64,000 nucleotides of DNA from Caenispirillum bisanense (GCF_039523075.1 NZ_BAAAEP010000004.1:50757-114756), one strand, 5' to 3'; positions 45,351 through 54,900 are shown, counted from the first letter of the stretch. Numbers and translations: made by a program. The notes: generated from the letters alone by a model not told the origin.

Positions 45351-46553
45351 ATGACCTTCAATCCGCGCCTCGACCAGCTCAGCGATTACCCGTTCCAGCG
45401 CCTCGCCGCCCTGCTGGACGACCTGCCGACGCCGCCCGGCGGCGGCCTCGTCATGTCCATCGGCGAGCCGCAGCACGCCGCCCCGGCGCTGATCGGCGAC
45501 ACCATCGCCGCCACCGGTGGCTGGAACCGCTATCCGCCCATCGCCGGCACGCCGGACTACCGGGCGGCGGTGGCCGGCTGGGCGAGCCGCCGCTACGGCC
45601 TGCCCGACGGCATGGTCGACCCCGCCCGCCACGTCCTGCCGGCCGCCGGCACGCGGGAGGCGCTGTACATGATCGGCCAGGTGGCGGTGGCCGCCGACCC
45701 GGCGGCGCGGGCGCCGCTGGCGATCATGCCCAACCCCTTCTACCAGGTCTATCTGGGCGCCGCGGTCATGAACGGCGCCGAGCCGCTGATGCTGCCCGCC
45801 GGCCCCGACACCGGCTTCCTGCCCGACGTGGCGGCGCTGCCGCGCGAGGTGCTGGACCGCGCCGCCATGGTGTTCTTCTGCTCGCCGGCCAACCCGCAAG
45901 GGGCGGTGGCGCCGCTGGAAACCTGGATCGAGCTGGTGCGGCTGGCCCGCGCCCACGGCTTCCTGCTCATCGCCGACGAGTGCTATTCGGAGATCTGGCG
46001 TAGCGCGCCGCCGCCGGGGGCGCTGGACGCCTGCCGCGAGCTGGGCGGCAGCCTCGACAACGTGCTGGTGTTCAACTCCCTCTCCAAGCGGTCGAGCGCC
46101 GCCGGCCTGCGCTCCGGCGTGGTGATCGGCGATGCCGCCGTCATCGCCCGCTTCTCCCGCCTGCGCAGCTACGCCGCCGCCGGCACGCCGCTGCCGCTGC
46201 TGGCCGCCGCCGCCGCCCTGTGGGCCGACGAGGCGCATGTGGACGACAACCGCGCCCGCTACCAGGCCAAGATGGACGCCGCCGACCGCATCCTCGGGCC
46301 GGTGCTGGGGCGCGAGCGGGTGGCGCCGGAGGGCGGCTTCTTCCTGTGGCTGGACGTCGGCGACGGCGAGGCCATGACCCGCCGCCTGTGGGCGGAAGCC
46401 GGCATCAAGGTGCTGCCCGGCCGCTACCTCACCCGCGACGAGGCCGACGGCAGCAATGCCGGTGCCCGCTACATCCGCATCGCCCTGGTCCACGACCAGC
46501 CGGTGGTGGAAGACGCCCTCACCCGCATCGCCGCCCTGCTCGCCGCCGGCTGA
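45351..46553 (+). CDS. dapC: Aminotransferase class I/II, probable succinyldiaminopimelate transaminase
   Basis: A 400-residue PLP enzyme. The opening NPRLDQLSDYPFQRLAALLDD and MSIGEPQHAAPALI match DapC, which transaminates N-succinyl-L-2-amino-6-oxopimelate in lysine and peptidoglycan precursor synthesis. The Schiff-base Lys is K246 in NSLSKRSSAAGLRSG, with NPFYQVYLGAAVMNG and ADECYSEIW as cofactor-binding blocks. It is divergent from hsp20. Other lysine genes are not adjacent, so a related aminotransferase of different substrate is the alternative. Followed after 47 bases by ftsK. Confidence 0.78.
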   Translation: MTFNPRLDQLSDYPFQRLAALLDDLPTPPGGGLVMSIGEPQHAAPALIGDTIAATGGWNRYPPIAGTPDYRAAVAGWASRRYGLPDGMVDPARHVLPAAGTREALYMIGQVAVAADPAARAPLAIMPNPFYQVYLGAAVMNGAEPLMLPAGPDTGFLPDVAALPREVLDRAAMVFFCSPANPQGAVAPLETWIELVRLARAHGFLLIADECYSEIWRSAPPPGALDACRELGGSLDNVLVFNSLSKRSSAAGLRSGVVIGDAAVIARFSRLRSYAAAGTPLPLLAAAAALWADEAHVDDNRARYQAKMDAADRILGPVLGRERVAPEGGFFLWLDVGDGEAMTRRLWAEAGIKVLPGRYLTRDEADGSNAGARYIRIALVHDQPVVEDALTRIAALLAAG

Positions 46554-46600
46554 CCCCGCCGCCGCCGCTCCGCCACCGTTACAGGACAGACACCGCGCCC

Positions 46601-49045
46601 ATGGCCCGCACCCCGCGTCCCCAGAGCCGCCCCAAGGCCCTCGTCCCCCGCATCCTGCCGCCCGAGATGGTGACGGCGGTGCGCGGCATGGGGCTGCGGC
46701 TGCTCGGCCTCGGGCTGGTGGTGGTGGCGGGCGTGGTGGCGACGGCGCTGCTCACCCATACGCCCGGCGATCCGTCGTGGAACACCGCCAGCGATGCCGA
46801 GCCGGTGAACGCCCTCGGCCGCTTCGGCGCCACCTTGTCGGACGCCGCCCTGCAGGGCTTCGGGCTGGCGGCGGCGCTGCCGCTGCTGGCGGTGCTGTCG
46901 TGGGGGGTGCGGCTGATTTCCGGCCAGCACGTCAGCGCCGCCTGGCTGCGCACGGTGGGGCTGATCGCCGCCGCCATCCTGCTCAGCTTCGGGCTCGCCG
47001 CCCTGCCGAAGCCGCCCGACTGGCCCATCGCCGCCGGCCTGGGCGGCGCCGCCGGGGCGCTGCTGCTGCGCTCCGCCGTGCAGCTGGCGGCCGACAGCGC
47101 CGCCCTGGTGGCCGGCGTCGGCGGGCTGGTGGGGGCGGTGCTGTTCCTGTGGGTGGCGCATGTGCGGTTCGACGAATGGCGCCGCGCCATCGCCTCGGTG
47201 CGGGAGATGCCGGACACCATGCTCGGCCTCGGCGGCAAGGCGCGGCAGGCGCTCGGCCGCAGCCGCAAGGACAAGGACGATCCCGCCGCCGCGGCCGACG
47301 ACGGCGATGCCGACGACCGCCGCCGCCGGCGCCGGCGCATGGAGCCGGCCGTCACCACCCGCAGCGAGCCGGTGCTCGGCACTCCGCACCCGGCGCCGCC
47401 GCGGGCCGAGCCGACGGTGGAAGTGGTGTCGCGGCCGAAGCCGCCCGCCCCCTCCCGCCGCGAGATGGAGGCCCGCCAGGGCTCCCTGCTGCCGCCCGAC
47501 CCGGCGGAGGGCTGGGTGCATCCGCCCATCGACCTGCTCGCCCCGCCCGACCCCGGCAGCGGCGGCAAGCTGGACGAGGAGGCGCTGTCGGCCAACGCCC
47601 GCATGCTGGAAGGGGTGCTGGCGGACTTCGGCGTCAACGGCCAGATCGTCAAGGTGCGCCCCGGCCCGGTGGTGACCCTCTATGAACTGGAGCCGGCGCC
47701 CGGCACCAAGACCAGCCGCGTCATCGGGCTGGCGGACGACATCGCCCGTTCCATGTCGGCGGTGGCGGTGCGCATCGCCGTCATCCCCGGCCGCAGCGTC
47801 ATCGGCATCGAACTGCCTAACGCCCGCCGCGAGGTCGTGCGCTTCCGCGAACTGGTGGCCGCGGACGAGTTCGACAAGTCGCCGCAGGCGCTCTGCCTCG
47901 CGCTCGGCAAGGACATCGGCGGCGGGCCGGTCTATGTCGATCTTGCCCGCATGCCCCACCTGCTGATCGCCGGCACCACCGGATCGGGCAAGTCGGTGGC
48001 GGTCAACACCATGATCTGCTCGCTGCTGTGGCGCCTGACGCCCGACCAGTGCCGCTTCATCATGATCGACCCCAAGATGCTGGAACTGTCGGTCTACGAC
48101 GGCATCCCGCACCTGCTGGCGCCGGTGGTGACCGACCCCGGCAAGGCGGTGGTGGCGCTGAAGTGGGCGGTGCGGGAGATGGAAAACCGCTACCGCCTGA
48201 TGAGCCAGATCGGTGTGCGCAACATCGCCGGCTACAACGCCAAGGTGGCGGAGGCGCTGAAGTCCGACAAGGGGCTGACCCGCACGGTGCAGACCGGCTT
48301 CGACCCCGACACCGGCAAGCCGGTGTTCGAGCAGCAGGCCCTGGACATGAAGCCGCTGCCCTTCATCGTCGTCATCGTCGACGAGATGGCCGACCTCATG
48401 CTGGTGGCCGGCAAGGATGTCGAGGCTGCCATCCAGCGCCTCGCCCAGATGGCCCGCGCCGCCGGCATCCACCTGGTGATGGCGACCCAGCGGCCGAGCG
48501 TCGACGTCATCACCGGCACCATCAAGGCCAACTTCCCGACCCGCATCAGCTTCCAGGTCACCAGCAAGATCGACAGCCGCACCATCCTGGGCGAGCAGGG
48601 GGCGGAACAGCTGCTGGGCCAGGGCGACATGCTCTACATGGCCGCCGGCGGCCGCATCACCCGCGTCCACGGCCCCTTCGTCACCGACGAGGAGGTGGAG
48701 AAGGTGGTCGCCCATCTGCGCGACCAGGGCGAGCCCGACTACGTCGACGGCGTCACCGAGGACGACGAGGAGGCCATGGCCGCCATTCCCGGCTTCGGCC
48801 CCGCCGGCCCGGCCGGCGCCAGCCCCGGCGGCGACGGCGACGGCAACGACCTCTACGACCAGGCGGTGGCGCTGGTGTGCCGCGAGCGCAAGGCCTCCAC
48901 CAGCTTCGTGCAGCGCCACCTGCAGATCGGCTACAACCGCGCCGCCCGCATCATCGAGCGGATGGAGAAGGAAGGCGTCGTCTCCCGCGCCAACCACGTC
49001 GGCAAGCGCGAGGTGCTGGCCCCGCCGATGGTGGAGATGGACTAG
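46601..49045 (+). CDS. ftsK: DNA translocase FtsK
   Basis: Septum-located pump that clears and aligns chromosome dimers at division. It has 814 residues. Residues about 20-190 hold four membrane helices, a short disordered linker (about 225-305) follows, and the motor domain has Walker A GTTGSGKS at 458-465 and IVDEMADLM as the Walker B region. The C-terminal gamma winged helix (LYDQAVALVCRERKASTSFV to IERMEKEGVV) reads KOPS-type DNA signals. Very short linker compared with E. coli FtsK (1329 residues) and typical for alphaproteobacteria. ATG start with a weak ribosome site. Confidence 0.97.
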   Translation: MARTPRPQSRPKALVPRILPPEMVTAVRGMGLRLLGLGLVVVAGVVATALLTHTPGDPSWNTASDAEPVNALGRFGATLSDAALQGFGLAAALPLLAVLSWGVRLISGQHVSAAWLRTVGLIAAAILLSFGLAALPKPPDWPIAAGLGGAAGALLLRSAVQLAADSAALVAGVGGLVGAVLFLWVAHVRFDEWRRAIASVREMPDTMLGLGGKARQALGRSRKDKDDPAAAADDGDADDRRRRRRRMEPAVTTRSEPVLGTPHPAPPRAEPTVEVVSRPKPPAPSRREMEARQGSLLPPDPAEGWVHPPIDLLAPPDPGSGGKLDEEALSANARMLEGVLADFGVNGQIVKVRPGPVVTLYELEPAPGTKTSRVIGLADDIARSMSAVAVRIAVIPGRSVIGIELPNARREVVRFRELVAADEFDKSPQALCLALGKDIGGGPVYVDLARMPHLLIAGTTGSGKSVAVNTMICSLLWRLTPDQCRFIMIDPKMLELSVYDGIPHLLAPVVTDPGKAVVALKWAVREMENRYRLMSQIGVRNIAGYNAKVAEALKSDKGLTRTVQTGFDPDTGKPVFEQQALDMKPLPFIVVIVDEMADLMLVAGKDVEAAIQRLAQMARAAGIHLVMATQRPSVDVITGTIKANFPTRISFQVTSKIDSRTILGEQGAEQLLGQGDMLYMAAGGRITRVHGPFVTDEEVEKVVAHLRDQGEPDYVDGVTEDDEEAMAAIPGFGPAGPAGASPGGDGDGNDLYDQAVALVCRERKASTSFVQRHLQIGYNRAARIIERMEKEGVVSRANHVGKREVLAPPMVEMD

Positions 49046-49093
49046 CCCGCCGGGCGGACGGGCGGGGCGGGGCGGCGGCCGAAAGCCCCATGC

Positions 49094-49900
49094 TCAAGCG
49101 TGGCGCCAGATCTTTATCGCCGAGATCACCAGGATTGCGGCCAGCACGGGCAGGAGCAGATGTGCCGGGATCAGTCCCAGCATCTGGCCGCCCAGGTAGG
49201 CGCCGGCCACCGAACCCGCCGCCATGATCGCCACGAAGCGCAGGTTCTGCCGCAGCACCAGGACGCTGCGGTCGCGGCTGTAGCGGGCGAAGCCGACCAG
49301 CATGGTCGGCAGGCTCACCGCCAGCGACAGGCTGCCGGCCAGCTTCACGTCGACGCCGTACAGCAGGATCAACGTCGGGATCAGGAACTCGCCCCCCGCC
49401 ACCCCGATGAGCGACGCCACGATGCCGATGCCAATACCCGCCACCAGCCCGGCCACGGCCTGGCCGATGCCGGAGAAGGCCGGCACCGTCCCCTCGCCGC
49501 CGCCATGGCCGAGCAGCAGCACGGCCGCCACCACGGTCAGCAGCATGGCGATGATGCGGTAGAACAGCGCCGGGCGCAGGCGCAGCGCCCAGCCGGCGCC
49601 GATCCAGGCTCCCGCCATGCTGCCGGCCAGAAGGTTGAGCGCAATCGGCCAGTGGGCGCCCACCATCTCCAGCGGCACCGCCGACATGCGGAACGGCAGC
49701 GCCACGGCGACCACCACCAGGCTCATGACCTTGTTGAGGATGACCGCCTCCAGCGCGGCGAACCGGAACACCCCGATCAGCAGCGGCAGGCGGAACTCCG
49801 CCCCGCCAAGGCCGATCAGCCCGCCGAGAACACCGATGGCGGCGCCGGCCGTGAAGGCGGGGACCGGCTTCGGGGCAACGCGGCTTTCGGCTTCGGTCAT
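49094..49900 (-). CDS. Sulfite exporter TauE/SafE family permease
   Basis: A 268-residue integral membrane protein with about eight predicted helices. The two repeats each carry the TauE/SafE glycine motif: GVLGGLIGLGGAEFRLPLLIG near 23-43 and GIVASLIGVAGGEFLIPTLIL in the second half. Members export sulfite, taurine-derived sulfur compounds or other anions, and the substrate here is unknown. The start is MTEAESRVAPKP, with GGGGGCG upstream; a longer frame adds 18 residues. Convergent with ftsK. Confidence 0.92.
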   Translation of the reverse strand: MTEAESRVAPKPVPAFTAGAAIGVLGGLIGLGGAEFRLPLLIGVFRFAALEAVILNKVMSLVVVAVALPFRMSAVPLEMVGAHWPIALNLLAGSMAGAWIGAGWALRLRPALFYRIIAMLLTVVAAVLLLGHGGGEGTVPAFSGIGQAVAGLVAGIGIGIVASLIGVAGGEFLIPTLILLYGVDVKLAGSLSLAVSLPTMLVGFARYSRDRSVLVLRQNLRFVAIMAAGSVAGAYLGGQMLGLIPAHLLLPVLAAILVISAIKIWRHA

Positions 49901-49976
49901 GCTTACGCCCCCAGGAGGAGGCGCTATAGTCACCCGGATATAAATTCCGGGCAAGCCATGATCGGGCGCCGCCCCC

Positions 49977-51539
49977 CTACTGGGTGACGATCTTGACCAG
50001 CTCGCCGGGCGTCAGGCCGTCCTGCAGGGAGAGGTCGTTGAGCAAGCGGAACCAGTCGTCGTTGAAGGGGCCGTAGGGCAGTCGGGCGGAGAGGTCGGCG
50101 ATGGTGTCGGCCGGTTCCACCCGCGTCACGATCAGCCGCAGCGGACGCAGGGAGGCGGCTTCGTCGGCGCTCAGATGGCGGAAACTGTAGGTCATGCGGC
50201 GGAAGGCCTCGTCGAAGCGGCCGAACTGGGCGTCGGGCGCCATGAACAGGAACCGCACCATCAGGTCGGGCTGCGGCGCCGGCACTGCCACCACCTGGCC
50301 GCGCACCGGGCGACCGCCGGCGGCGGTCAGACGCACCGCCACCGTCGCCGCCGGCAGGCCGTTGAGGCTGAGGCGCTCCGGCCGTCCCGCCGCCGCCGGG
50401 CCGGCCCAGCGGGCGACGAAGGCCCCCGGATCGCCGCCGCCGCGGGCGAGGTCCACCACCGCGGTGCCGCCGCCCGGATGCTGCGCCGTCACCCGCTGGC
50501 GGCCGTTGACCAGCCGGAAGCCGTCCGGCGCCTCGAAGGCGAAGCGCAGCGACGGGTGGGCGAAGCGGCGGCCGCGGTCGAGGATCAGCCCTTGCTCCGG
50601 GTCTTCGCCGAACAGCATGCCGTTGATTTCCGACAGGAAGGACTCGCGCCCCACCACCGGCTGCGGCGGCCGTCCGGCCTGGGCCAGCTGCATGGCCTGG
50701 CGCACGCGGTCGAGGCTGCGCGGGTGGGTGGCCATGATGTTGTAGGCGTCGGCCTCCGACGGGTCGCGCCCGGCCATGCGGGCCTCCAGCCGCGACTGCT
50801 CCCCCAGGGTGGCGAGGAAGCCGGCCATGGCGTCGGGATCATAGCCGGCGCGGGTCATGTAGCGGATGCCGAGCATGTCGGCCTCCATCTCCTGGTCGCG
50901 GGAATAGCCGCGCAGGTAGGCCTGGGCGCCCTGGCCGGCCATGTTGGCCAGTTCGGCGCTGCCGGTCGCCGCCCCCAGCACCGCCACCCCCAGCTGCGCC
51001 AGCAGGCCGGCGCCCTGGCGTTCGGCCGAGTGGCGGGCGGTGACGTGGCCAACCTCGTGGGCCAGCACGCCCGCCACCTCCGCCTCGCTGGAGGCCATGG
51101 CGAGCAGGCCGCGGGTCAGCGTCACCTTGCCGCCGGGCAGGGCGAAGGCGTTGACGATGGGCGTGTTGGCGATCGTCACCTGCCATGGCAGCTGCGGATA
51201 TTCCGTGTGCGGAACCAACCGCACCAGGATGCCGTCCACATAGGCCTGCAGGCGGCGGTTCTGATAGGCGCCGCCGAAGGCTTCCAGCAGCTTGGGGTAT
51301 TCCTGCGCCCCCACCCGCACGTCGTCGCCGATGTCGGAGAAGGCGGTGAAGCTCGACCGTCCGGTGGCCGGGTTGGCGGTGCAGCCGGTGAGGCCGAGGC
51401 CGCTGCCGGCCGCCGTCGCCAGCGCCGCCGAGCCGAGCAGCAGGCGCCGTCGCGACAGGCCCCCGCCGCCATGGCCGCAGCCGCAGCCGGCGTGGTGAAA
51501 GCCGTGGGGGCGGGGGTGGGCGTCGGGGGCGTGGCTCAT
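49977..51539 (-). CDS. M48 metalloprotease lipoprotein (BepA/YfgC-like)
   Basis: A 520-residue envelope zinc protease. A His/Cys-rich stretch (HPRPHGFHHAGCGCGHGG, residues 8-25) precedes LSRRRLLLGSAALA, a twin-arginine-like export signal, and a lipobox LTGC with C53 as the lipid anchor. The catalytic motif HEVGH is at 161-165 with the third ligand in QEMEADMLG (about 217). The C-terminal half has TPR-like and LysM-like parts (PADTIADLSARLPYG). BepA-type proteases watch outer membrane protein folding. Start chosen at MSHAPDAHPRPH; a start after the His/Cys stretch is not available. Confidence 0.92.
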   Translation of the reverse strand: MSHAPDAHPRPHGFHHAGCGCGHGGGGLSRRRLLLGSAALATAAGSGLGLTGCTANPATGRSSFTAFSDIGDDVRVGAQEYPKLLEAFGGAYQNRRLQAYVDGILVRLVPHTEYPQLPWQVTIANTPIVNAFALPGGKVTLTRGLLAMASSEAEVAGVLAHEVGHVTARHSAERQGAGLLAQLGVAVLGAATGSAELANMAGQGAQAYLRGYSRDQEMEADMLGIRYMTRAGYDPDAMAGFLATLGEQSRLEARMAGRDPSEADAYNIMATHPRSLDRVRQAMQLAQAGRPPQPVVGRESFLSEINGMLFGEDPEQGLILDRGRRFAHPSLRFAFEAPDGFRLVNGRQRVTAQHPGGGTAVVDLARGGGDPGAFVARWAGPAAAGRPERLSLNGLPAATVAVRLTAAGGRPVRGQVVAVPAPQPDLMVRFLFMAPDAQFGRFDEAFRRMTYSFRHLSADEAASLRPLRLIVTRVEPADTIADLSARLPYGPFNDDWFRLLNDLSLQDGLTPGELVKIVTQ

Positions 51540-51580
51540 GGCGCGTCTCCGGCCGGCGGCAGGGTCGGCAGGCGGTGCCG

Positions 51581-51856
51581 TCAGGCGATGCGGGTGCCGC
51601 CCGGGCTGCTGTCGGGCGTGAAGGCGTTGAAGGTGATCAGCGTGAAGGTATCCTTCACCCCCGGCAGGGTCTGCACCTTTTCGGTGACGAAACGGCCGAC
51701 GTCGACATCGTCGTCGACGTAAAACTTGGCGAGCAGGTCATACTGCCCGGAGGTCGAGTAGATTTCCGAGATCTGCTCGATGTCCTCGACGGCCTGGTCG
51801 GCGACCTGATAGGCCTTGCCGAGGTCGCATTTGATCATCACGAAGACGGCGCGCAT
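51581..51856 (-). CDS. Stand-alone Lrp/AsnC ligand-binding (RAM) domain protein
   Basis: A 91-residue protein that is only the effector-binding beta-alpha-beta domain of Lrp/AsnC regulators: MRAVFVMIKCDLGKAYQVADQAVE, then ISEIYSTSGQYDLLAKFYVDDDVDVG and VKDTFTLITFNAF. No DNA-binding helix-turn-helix is present. Such stand-alone domains probably bind amino acids and may form oligomers or mixed complexes with full-length Lrp proteins. Divergent from the nuclease-pip operon, 58 bases apart. Confidence 0.9.
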   Translation of the reverse strand: MRAVFVMIKCDLGKAYQVADQAVEDIEQISEIYSTSGQYDLLAKFYVDDDVDVGRFVTEKVQTLPGVKDTFTLITFNAFTPDSSPGGTRIA

Positions 51857-51914
51857 GACACTGGCGATCCCTTTGAAAGTCCCGACACTCCGGCCGCTGC
51901 GGACCGGAGCGGGC

Positions 51915-52772
51915 ATGGTACGGGCGCAAGGCGGCAGGATCAAGGCGCTGCTCCTGGCGCTGCTCATCGGCCTCGTGCCGACGGCGGCCGGCGGGGCGGC
52001 GGAGCTGGACCGTCTGGCGCCCGGATTGGCCGATGCCGGCACCGCGGCGGTGGCGGAGGTCATCGACGGCGATACGGTGATGCTGGCCGACGGCCGCGAG
52101 GTCCGCTTCGTCGGCATCCAGGCGCCCAAGCTGCCGCTCGGCCGCCGCAACTTCCCCGAATGGCCGCTGGCGCCCGAGGCGCGCGCGGCGGTGGTGGAGC
52201 TGATCGGCGGCCGCTCGGTGGCGGTGCGGCCTGGGGAGACGGCGCAGGACCGCCACGGCCGCGTGCTCGCCCACCTGTTCCGGGCCGACGACGGCCTGTG
52301 GGTGCAGGGGGAGATGCTGCGGCGGGGCCTCGCCCGCGTCTACACCTTCCCCGACAACCGCCGCCTCGCCGCCGAGATGATGGCCGCCGAGGCGGACGCC
52401 CGTGCCGCCCGTCGCGGCATCTGGGCGTTGGACCATTACCGCGTGCGCGACGCCGCCACCCTGCCCGACGAGGCGGACACCGAGGGCACCTTCCAGGTGG
52501 TGCGCGGCACGGTGCGCGAGGTGGCGGAGGCGCGCGGCACCACCTACCTCAACTTCGGGCCCGACTGGCGCACCGACTTCACCGCCACCCTGGATGCCGC
52601 CGCCCGCCGCCAGTTCCGGGCCGCCGGCCTCGACCCGGCCGCCCTGAGCGGACGGGAAGTTCTGCTAAGGGGCTGGATTCGCTCCCGCAACGGCCCCATG
52701 ATCGAGTTGACCCACCCCGAGCAGATCACGGCCGATCCGGCCCTGGTCCGCGCGGGCAAGGAGGACCAGTGA
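51915..52772 (+). CDS. Secreted thermonuclease (SNase)-like protein
   Basis: A 285-residue protein with a signal peptide (MVRAQGGRIKALLLALLIG..., cut near residue 30 after AGGAAE) and a staphylococcal-nuclease-like OB-fold. AEVIDGDTVMLADGREVRFVGIQAPK is the typical opening, but the usual Arg of the metal site is followed by a divergent LGRRNFPEWPLAPEARAAV, so activity is uncertain. A second part (about 190-285) resembles a further OB domain seen in this group (TYLNFGPDWRTDFTATLD). The ATG has GGAG five bases before it; two longer in-frame starts overlap the divergent gene. It overlaps pip by four bases. Confidence 0.85.
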   Translation: MVRAQGGRIKALLLALLIGLVPTAAGGAAELDRLAPGLADAGTAAVAEVIDGDTVMLADGREVRFVGIQAPKLPLGRRNFPEWPLAPEARAAVVELIGGRSVAVRPGETAQDRHGRVLAHLFRADDGLWVQGEMLRRGLARVYTFPDNRRLAAEMMAAEADARAARRGIWALDHYRVRDAATLPDEADTEGTFQVVRGTVREVAEARGTTYLNFGPDWRTDFTATLDAAARRQFRAAGLDPAALSGREVLLRGWIRSRNGPMIELTHPEQITADPALVRAGKEDQ

Positions 52773-53770
52773 GCAAGGATCAGCCCGTGCGTTCCGCCGC
52801 CGCCACCGACGACACCCTGTTCCCCCCCATCGAGGCCCATGCCTCCGGCCATCTGGCGGTGGACCCGCTGCATCGCCTGTACTGGGAGGAGAGCGGCAAC
52901 CCCACCGGCGTGCCGGTGGTGTTCCTGCACGGCGGCCCTGGCGGTGGCGTCGGGCCGCAGTTCCGCCGCTTCTTCGACCCGGCGTTCTACCGCATCGTGC
53001 TGTTCGACCAGCGCGGCTCCGGCCGTTCCACGCCCTTTGCCGAGGTGCGCAACAACACCACCTGGCATCTGGTGGACGACATCGAGGCCCTGCGCCGCCA
53101 CCTGAAGGTGGAGCAGTGGCTGGTGTTCGGCGGCTCGTGGGGATCGACGCTGGCGCTGGCCTATGCCCAGAGCCACCCGCAGCGCTGCCTTGGCCTCATC
53201 CTGCGCGGCATCTTCCTCTGCACCGATGCCGAGATCGACTGGTTCGTCAACGGCATGGGGCAGTTCTTCCCGGAGGCGGCGCGCCACTTCCGCGACTTCC
53301 TGCCGGCCGGCGAACGGGCCGATCCGCTCGCCAGCTACTACCGCCGCCTGACCGATCCCGACCCGCAGGTGCATGGGCCGGCGGCGCGGGTGTGGTCGAG
53401 CTATGAGGAGGCCTGTTCGCGGCTGGTGCCGACGCGCGGCTTCAGCGACCCCGCCGCCGGCCCACTGGGACGGCCGGAGCCGGCGCTGGCCCTGGCGCGG
53501 CTGGAGGCGCACTACATGGTCAACCGCGGCTTCCTGACCCCCGACCAGCTGATGGCGGGGCTGGACCGCCTGCATACGCTGCCGGTGACCATCGTGCAGG
53601 GGCGCTACGACGTGGTGTGCCCCATCGTCACCGCCGACCGGGTGGCGCGGGCGCTGCCGGAGTGCCGCTACGTGGTGGTGCCCGATGCCGGCCACTCGGC
53701 GCTGGAACCGGGCATCCGCCGGGCGCTGGTGGAGGCGACCGAGGATTACAAGCGCCTCCACTCCGCCTGA
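52769..53770 (+). CDS. pip: Proline iminopeptidase
   Basis: Removes N-terminal proline from peptides; alpha/beta hydrolase, family S33. It has 333 residues. FLHGGPGGGVGPQFRRFFDP is the oxyanion-hole block, the nucleophile is S123 in FGGSWGSTLALAYA, and VQGRYDVVCP and PDAGHSALEP carry the acid and His. DQRGSGRSTP is the Pip signature. GTG start within GTGA, overlapping the preceding nuclease stop, with AAGGAGG just upstream: tight translational coupling. Convergent with the ferredoxin reductase gene, 16 bases apart. Confidence 0.96.
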   Translation: MSKDQPVRSAAATDDTLFPPIEAHASGHLAVDPLHRLYWEESGNPTGVPVVFLHGGPGGGVGPQFRRFFDPAFYRIVLFDQRGSGRSTPFAEVRNNTTWHLVDDIEALRRHLKVEQWLVFGGSWGSTLALAYAQSHPQRCLGLILRGIFLCTDAEIDWFVNGMGQFFPEAARHFRDFLPAGERADPLASYYRRLTDPDPQVHGPAARVWSSYEEACSRLVPTRGFSDPAAGPLGRPEPALALARLEAHYMVNRGFLTPDQLMAGLDRLHTLPVTIVQGRYDVVCPIVTADRVARALPECRYVVVPDAGHSALEPGIRRALVEATEDYKRLHSA

Positions 53771-53786
53771 GCCAGCGCCACGCCCG

Positions 53787-54812
53787 TCAGCCGCCGGCCG
53801 GCACGCCGGAGGTGGTGGAATGCTCGAAGTGCAGCGCCTCGCCGGGGTGGACGTAGGCAAAGGCGGCATGGGCCGCCTGCGCCGCCTCGGCAAAGCCGGT
53901 GAGGATGAGCTTCAGCTTGTGCGGATAGCCGGCGATGTCGCCCACCGCGAACACCCCCTTGGCGGAGGTTTCCGAGGTCGACTGGTCGATGGCGATGGTG
54001 CCCTTGGTGCCCATCTCCAGCCCCCATTCGGTGATCGGGCCGAGGTTGGTGGACAGGCCGAAGAAGGGCAGCAGCACGTCGGCGTCCAGGCGGCGTTCCT
54101 TGTCGTCCAGGTCGGCGACGATCACCGCCGACAGGCGGCCGTCGGCCCCTTCCAGGCGCGACAGCTGGTAGGGCACCACCAGTTCCACCTTGCCGGCGCC
54201 TTCCAGCGCCTTCAGCTTGTCGTAGCTGTCGGGCGCGCAGCGGAACTTGGGACGGCGATGCACCACCTGCACGCTGGCCGCCACTTCCGACAGCGACACC
54301 GCCCAGTCCACCGCCGAGTCGCCGCCGCCGGCGATGACGATGCGCTTGCCGCGGAACTGCTCCCGCTTGCCGACCATGTAGAACACCGAGGTGCCCTCGT
54401 AAGCCTCCAGCCCGTCCAGCGGCGGCCGGTTGGGGCCGAAGGCGCCGACCCCGGCGGCGATGATCACCACCGGCGCCTCGATGCGGGTGCCCTTGCTGGT
54501 CTCCACCAGCCAGCGGCCGGTGGCCTCGCTGCGCTCCAGGCGGTTGACCTGCTGGCCCATGTGGAACACCGGCTTGAAGGGGGCCGCCTGGGCCTCCAGC
54601 TGCTCGATCAGGCGGGCGGCCTCGATGCGGGGGAAGCCGGGGACGTCGAAGATGGGCTTTTCCGGGTAGAGCGCCGTGCACTGGCCGCCAATCTCGTCCA
54701 GCACGTCCACCACATGACAGCCGATGCGGACCATGCCGCACTGAAAGACGGTGAACAGCCCGACGGGGCCGGCGCCGATCACGATGGCATCGGTCTGGAA
54801 GGTGGTCTGCAT
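53787..54812 (-). CDS. Thioredoxin-reductase-like ferredoxin--NADP+ reductase (type 2)
   Basis: A 341-residue FAD- and NADPH-binding enzyme of the TrxR-like ferredoxin/flavodoxin reductase group. GAGPVG at 13-18 binds FAD, VIAGGGDSAVDWAVSL binds NADPH, and GVFAVGDIAGYPHKLKLILTGFAEAA is the conserved C-terminal FAD block. It lacks the C-x-x-C redox pair of thioredoxin reductase, which supports the ferredoxin role. QCTALYPEKPIFDVPGFP is family-specific. Start at MQTTFQTDAIV; a GTG start eight codons upstream is possible. Confidence 0.93.
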   Translation of the reverse strand: MQTTFQTDAIVIGAGPVGLFTVFQCGMVRIGCHVVDVLDEIGGQCTALYPEKPIFDVPGFPRIEAARLIEQLEAQAAPFKPVFHMGQQVNRLERSEATGRWLVETSKGTRIEAPVVIIAAGVGAFGPNRPPLDGLEAYEGTSVFYMVGKREQFRGKRIVIAGGGDSAVDWAVSLSEVAASVQVVHRRPKFRCAPDSYDKLKALEGAGKVELVVPYQLSRLEGADGRLSAVIVADLDDKERRLDADVLLPFFGLSTNLGPITEWGLEMGTKGTIAIDQSTSETSAKGVFAVGDIAGYPHKLKLILTGFAEAAQAAHAAFAYVHPGEALHFEHSTTSGVPAGG

Positions 54813-54900
54813 GGGGGAAGGCCTGAACGGTTGCACACGGAAAGACGGTCGCCGCCGACAATGGCGGGCCGGCGCGCGAAGATCAAGGGGGGCGGCCGGT

